DNA of 64,000 bases. Origin: Megachile rotundata (lineage: Eukaryota > Arthropoda > Insecta > Hymenoptera > Megachilidae). Shown here piece after piece: positions 62,641 through 64,000 of the stretch. The DNA is taken from positions 744,001 to 808,000 of the forward strand of contig NW_027473344.1 in NCBI RefSeq assembly GCF_050947335.1. The letters are read 5' to 3'. Below the pieces are notes generated by a model. That model made no database searches and had not been told where the DNA came from. It was given only the letters and a program-made list of their open reading frames with translations. The translations under genes and the position numbers were made by a program. Each line of letters starts with the position of its first letter. The first letter of the stretch is position 1.

Positions 62641-64000
62641 AATCATACAATCCCAATCATACAAACACAATCATACAGTCACAATCATACAATCACAATC
62701 ATACAATCACAATCATACTATCGCAATCATACAATCACAATCATACTATCGCAATCATACAATCACAATCATACCATCGCAATCATACAATCACAATCAT
62801 ACAATCATAATCATACAATTCCAATCATACAATCACAATCATACAATCACAATCGTACAATCACAATCGTACAATTACAATCGCACAACCACAATCAGAC
62901 AATCACAATCATACTATCACAATCATACAATCACAATCATACAATCACAATCATACTATCACAATCATACAATCACAATCATACAATCACAATCATACAA
63001 TCACAATCTTGTAATCACAATCATACAGCCATAATCATACAATGACAATCATACGATCACAATCATACAATCACAATCATACAACCACAATCAGACAATC
63101 ACAATCATACAATCACAATCATACAATCACAATCATACAATCACAATCATACAATCACAATCATACAATCACAATCATACAATCACAATCATACAATCAA
63201 AATCATACAATCACAATCATACAATCACAATCATGCAATCACAATCATACAATCACAATCATACAATCACAATCATACAATCACAGTCATACAATCACAA
63301 TCATGCAATCACAATCATACAATCACAATCATGCAATCACAATCATACAATCATAATCATACAATCACAATCATACGATCATAATCATACAATCACAATC
63401 ATACAATCACAATCATGCAATCACAATCATACAGCCATAATCATACAATTACAATCATACAATCACAATCATACAATCACAATCATACAACCACAATCAT
63501 ACAATCACAATCAGACAATCACAATCATACCATCACAATCATACAATCACAATCATACATTCAAAATCATGCAATCATAATCATACAGTCACAATCATGC
63601 AATCACAATCATACAATCACAATCATACAATCTCAATCATACAATCACAATCATACAATCGCAATCATACAATCACAAAAATACAATCATAATCATACAA
63701 TCACAATCATACAATCGCAATCATACAACCACCATCATACAATCATAGTCATACAATCACAATCATACGATCGCAATCATACAGTCACAATCATACAATC
63801 ACAATCATACAATCGCAATCAAACAATTACAATCTCCCAAATACAATCTCCCAAATACAATCACACAATCACAATCATACAATCACAATCATACAATCAC
63901 AATCACACAATCACAATCATACAATCACAATCATACAATCACAATCATACAATCACAATCATACAATCACAATCAGACAATCACAATCATACAATCACAA
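62641..64000 (+). repeat. 2,281-bp cycle, copy 2, cut by window end
   Basis: Second copy of the 60,360-62,640 block, continuing to the last base. Private changes include CAACCACCATC near 63,727 where copy 1 has CAATCACCATC. The last bases are ordinary 14-bp units, so the array goes on beyond the window. Confidence 0.86.

Larger units (their letters stand above)
1..64000. repeat. 14-bp satellite array filling the window
   Basis: Every part of the window is built from the 14-bp unit ACAATCACAATCAT, roughly 4,570 units. The + strand consensus has no G, so G occurs only in variant units such as TCGCAATC, CAGTCAT, CATGCAATC and ACGATC. The unit is a nested repeat of ACAATC, once alone and once with AT added. 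Most units carry zero to two substitutions. Odd-length units also occur: 13 bp (TACAATCACATCA, TACATCACAATCA), 12 bp (TACAATCAGTCA), 15 bp (CCCAAAATACAATCT) and 16 bp (TACAAATACACAATCA). No unique sequence, poly-A tail, terminal inverted repeat or RNA-gene-like stretch interrupts the array. The satellite character is seen directly; a eukaryotic origin is inferred from its size. Centromeric, subtelomeric or interstitial location cannot be decided from this window. Confidence 0.98.
1..64000 (+). repeat. CTCCCAAATACAAT marker-unit ladder
   Basis: The most distinctive variant unit is CTCCCAAATACAAT, usually after TACAATTACAAT. It occurs alone, in pairs 14 bp apart, and once as a triplet. First C of pairs: 300, 4107, 4428, 5042, 5812, 7155, 8372, 10485, 11211, 11756, 12554, 12862, 15983, 16248, 18836, 19101, 19631, 20036, 20584, 20849, 21379, 21784, 22568, 22876, 26612, 26877, 27629, 28399, 28804, 29602, 29910, 33871, 34136, 34887, 35657, 38147, 38678, 39600, 41741, 42301, 43742, 45085, 46765, 47311, 48458, 49746, 52083, 54168, 54672, 56477, 56965, 58323, 59344, 61609, 63834. 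Triplet: 37000. Singles: 7, 622, 2119, 3084, 4570, 6567, 7085, 7532, 9058, 9421, 14262, 14555, 14764, 17115, 17408, 17617, 19394, 21142, 23604, 24891, 25184, 25393, 27157, 30218, 31687, 32652, 34415, 36412, 36930, 37391, 38956, 40104, 41251, 48808, 48920, 50627, 51159, 51271, 53370, 53888, 54000, 55581, 56099, 56211, 57805, 57917, 59706. A CTCAC form is at 58714 and 62518. The block assignments below rest mainly on this ladder. Confidence 0.9.

Noticed and set aside
1..64000. Dozens of forward open frames of 60-680 codons as genes for a His/Asn/Gln-rich protein family
   Set aside because: All are translations of the stop-free 14-bp unit, present in three overlapping frames at once with the same peptide cycle. 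Their starts (CATGCAATC, AATGACAATC, CATGCTATC) and stops (ATAATC, AATAATAC, CATAGAATC) are point variants of the unit, with no change in composition at their ends.
1..64000. CRISPR array
   Set aside because: Repeats are 14 bp and directly adjacent, with no unique spacers and no cas-like genes nearby.
1..64000. Telomeric repeat, because of CCCAAAT in the marker units
   Set aside because: CCCAAAT is never repeated head to tail; it occurs in one to three 14-bp units together with ACAATCT and is scattered through the array. It does not match the common CCCTAA or CCCTAAA telomere units.
1..64000. Genes on the minus strand
   Set aside because: The minus strand unit ATGATTGTGATTGT has two TGA, and in every frame a stop recurs within each 42 bp, so no open frame of useful length exists.
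1..64000. tRNA, rRNA or other structured RNA gene
   Set aside because: With almost no G on the + strand, stable stems cannot form, and no non-repeat stretch long enough for such a gene is present.
1..64000. Transposon or retroelement inside the array
   Set aside because: I saw no stretch that departs from the 14-bp pattern by more than a few bases, and no long terminal repeats, inverted ends or poly-A tract.
1..64000. CCAAT boxes as promoters (for example in CATCCAATTAC and ATTCCAATC variants)
   Set aside because: They are single-base variants of the ACAATC core, occur at fixed places in the higher-order blocks, and have no TATA-like or start-site context or gene to serve.
1..64000. Pumilio-like UGUA sites in a minus-strand transcript
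   Set aside because: The minus strand reads UGUAUGAU, which misses the usual A at the sixth position of UGUANAUA, and there is no evidence for a transcript.
1..64000. G-quadruplex or i-motif forming DNA
   Set aside because: Neither strand has the needed runs of G or C; the longest C runs are the CCC or CCCC-like runs of isolated marker or variant units.

Overview
The whole 64 kb window is one tandem-repeat array. I found no gene, RNA gene, transposon, CRISPR array or unique flanking sequence in it. The basic unit is 14 bp (ACAATCACAATCAT on the + strand, internally ACAATC + ACAATCAT). The consensus has no G, 7 A, 4 C and 3 T, about 29% GC. The array already runs at base 1 and still runs at base 64,000, so both edges lie outside the window. 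An uninterrupted satellite of this size points to a eukaryotic chromosome, probably a long-read assembly of a repeat-rich genome. The sequence alone does not tell me which lineage.

The many long forward open frames are a by-product of the repeat. The unit has no stop codon on the + strand, and because 14 is not a multiple of 3, all three + frames read the same 14-residue cycle (QSQSYNHNHTITII). The minus strand has two TGA per unit, falling in every frame, so it is closed throughout. I call no CDS.

The real content is higher-order structure. Variant units (a CTCCCAAATACAAT marker, units one or two bases short or long, and point variants) form a barcode that recurs at fixed spacings. Left part, 1 to about 37.9 kb: multi-kilobase blocks. 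An 8.0 kb segment at the left edge recurs 29.6-29.9 kb downstream; a 3.3 kb block recurs 10.63 kb away; a 3.2 kb block recurs 7.26 kb away; tandem pairs have periods of 2,853 bp and 1,748 bp. Right part, about 37.9-64 kb: shorter cycles of 531, 1,441, 1,680, 2,351, 2,729, 2,211, 1,706 and 2,281 bp. The 1,680 bp pair is almost identical, with 5 differences seen in about 1.6 kb.

For the tandem periods I checked, the period equals a whole number of 14-bp units corrected by the odd-length units inside it. This suggests the array grew by unequal exchange or slippage that kept the 14-bp register. No gene system was found; the interest is in satellite architecture and turnover. All coordinates, counts and offsets were read by hand, and block edges are good to roughly 10-40 bp.
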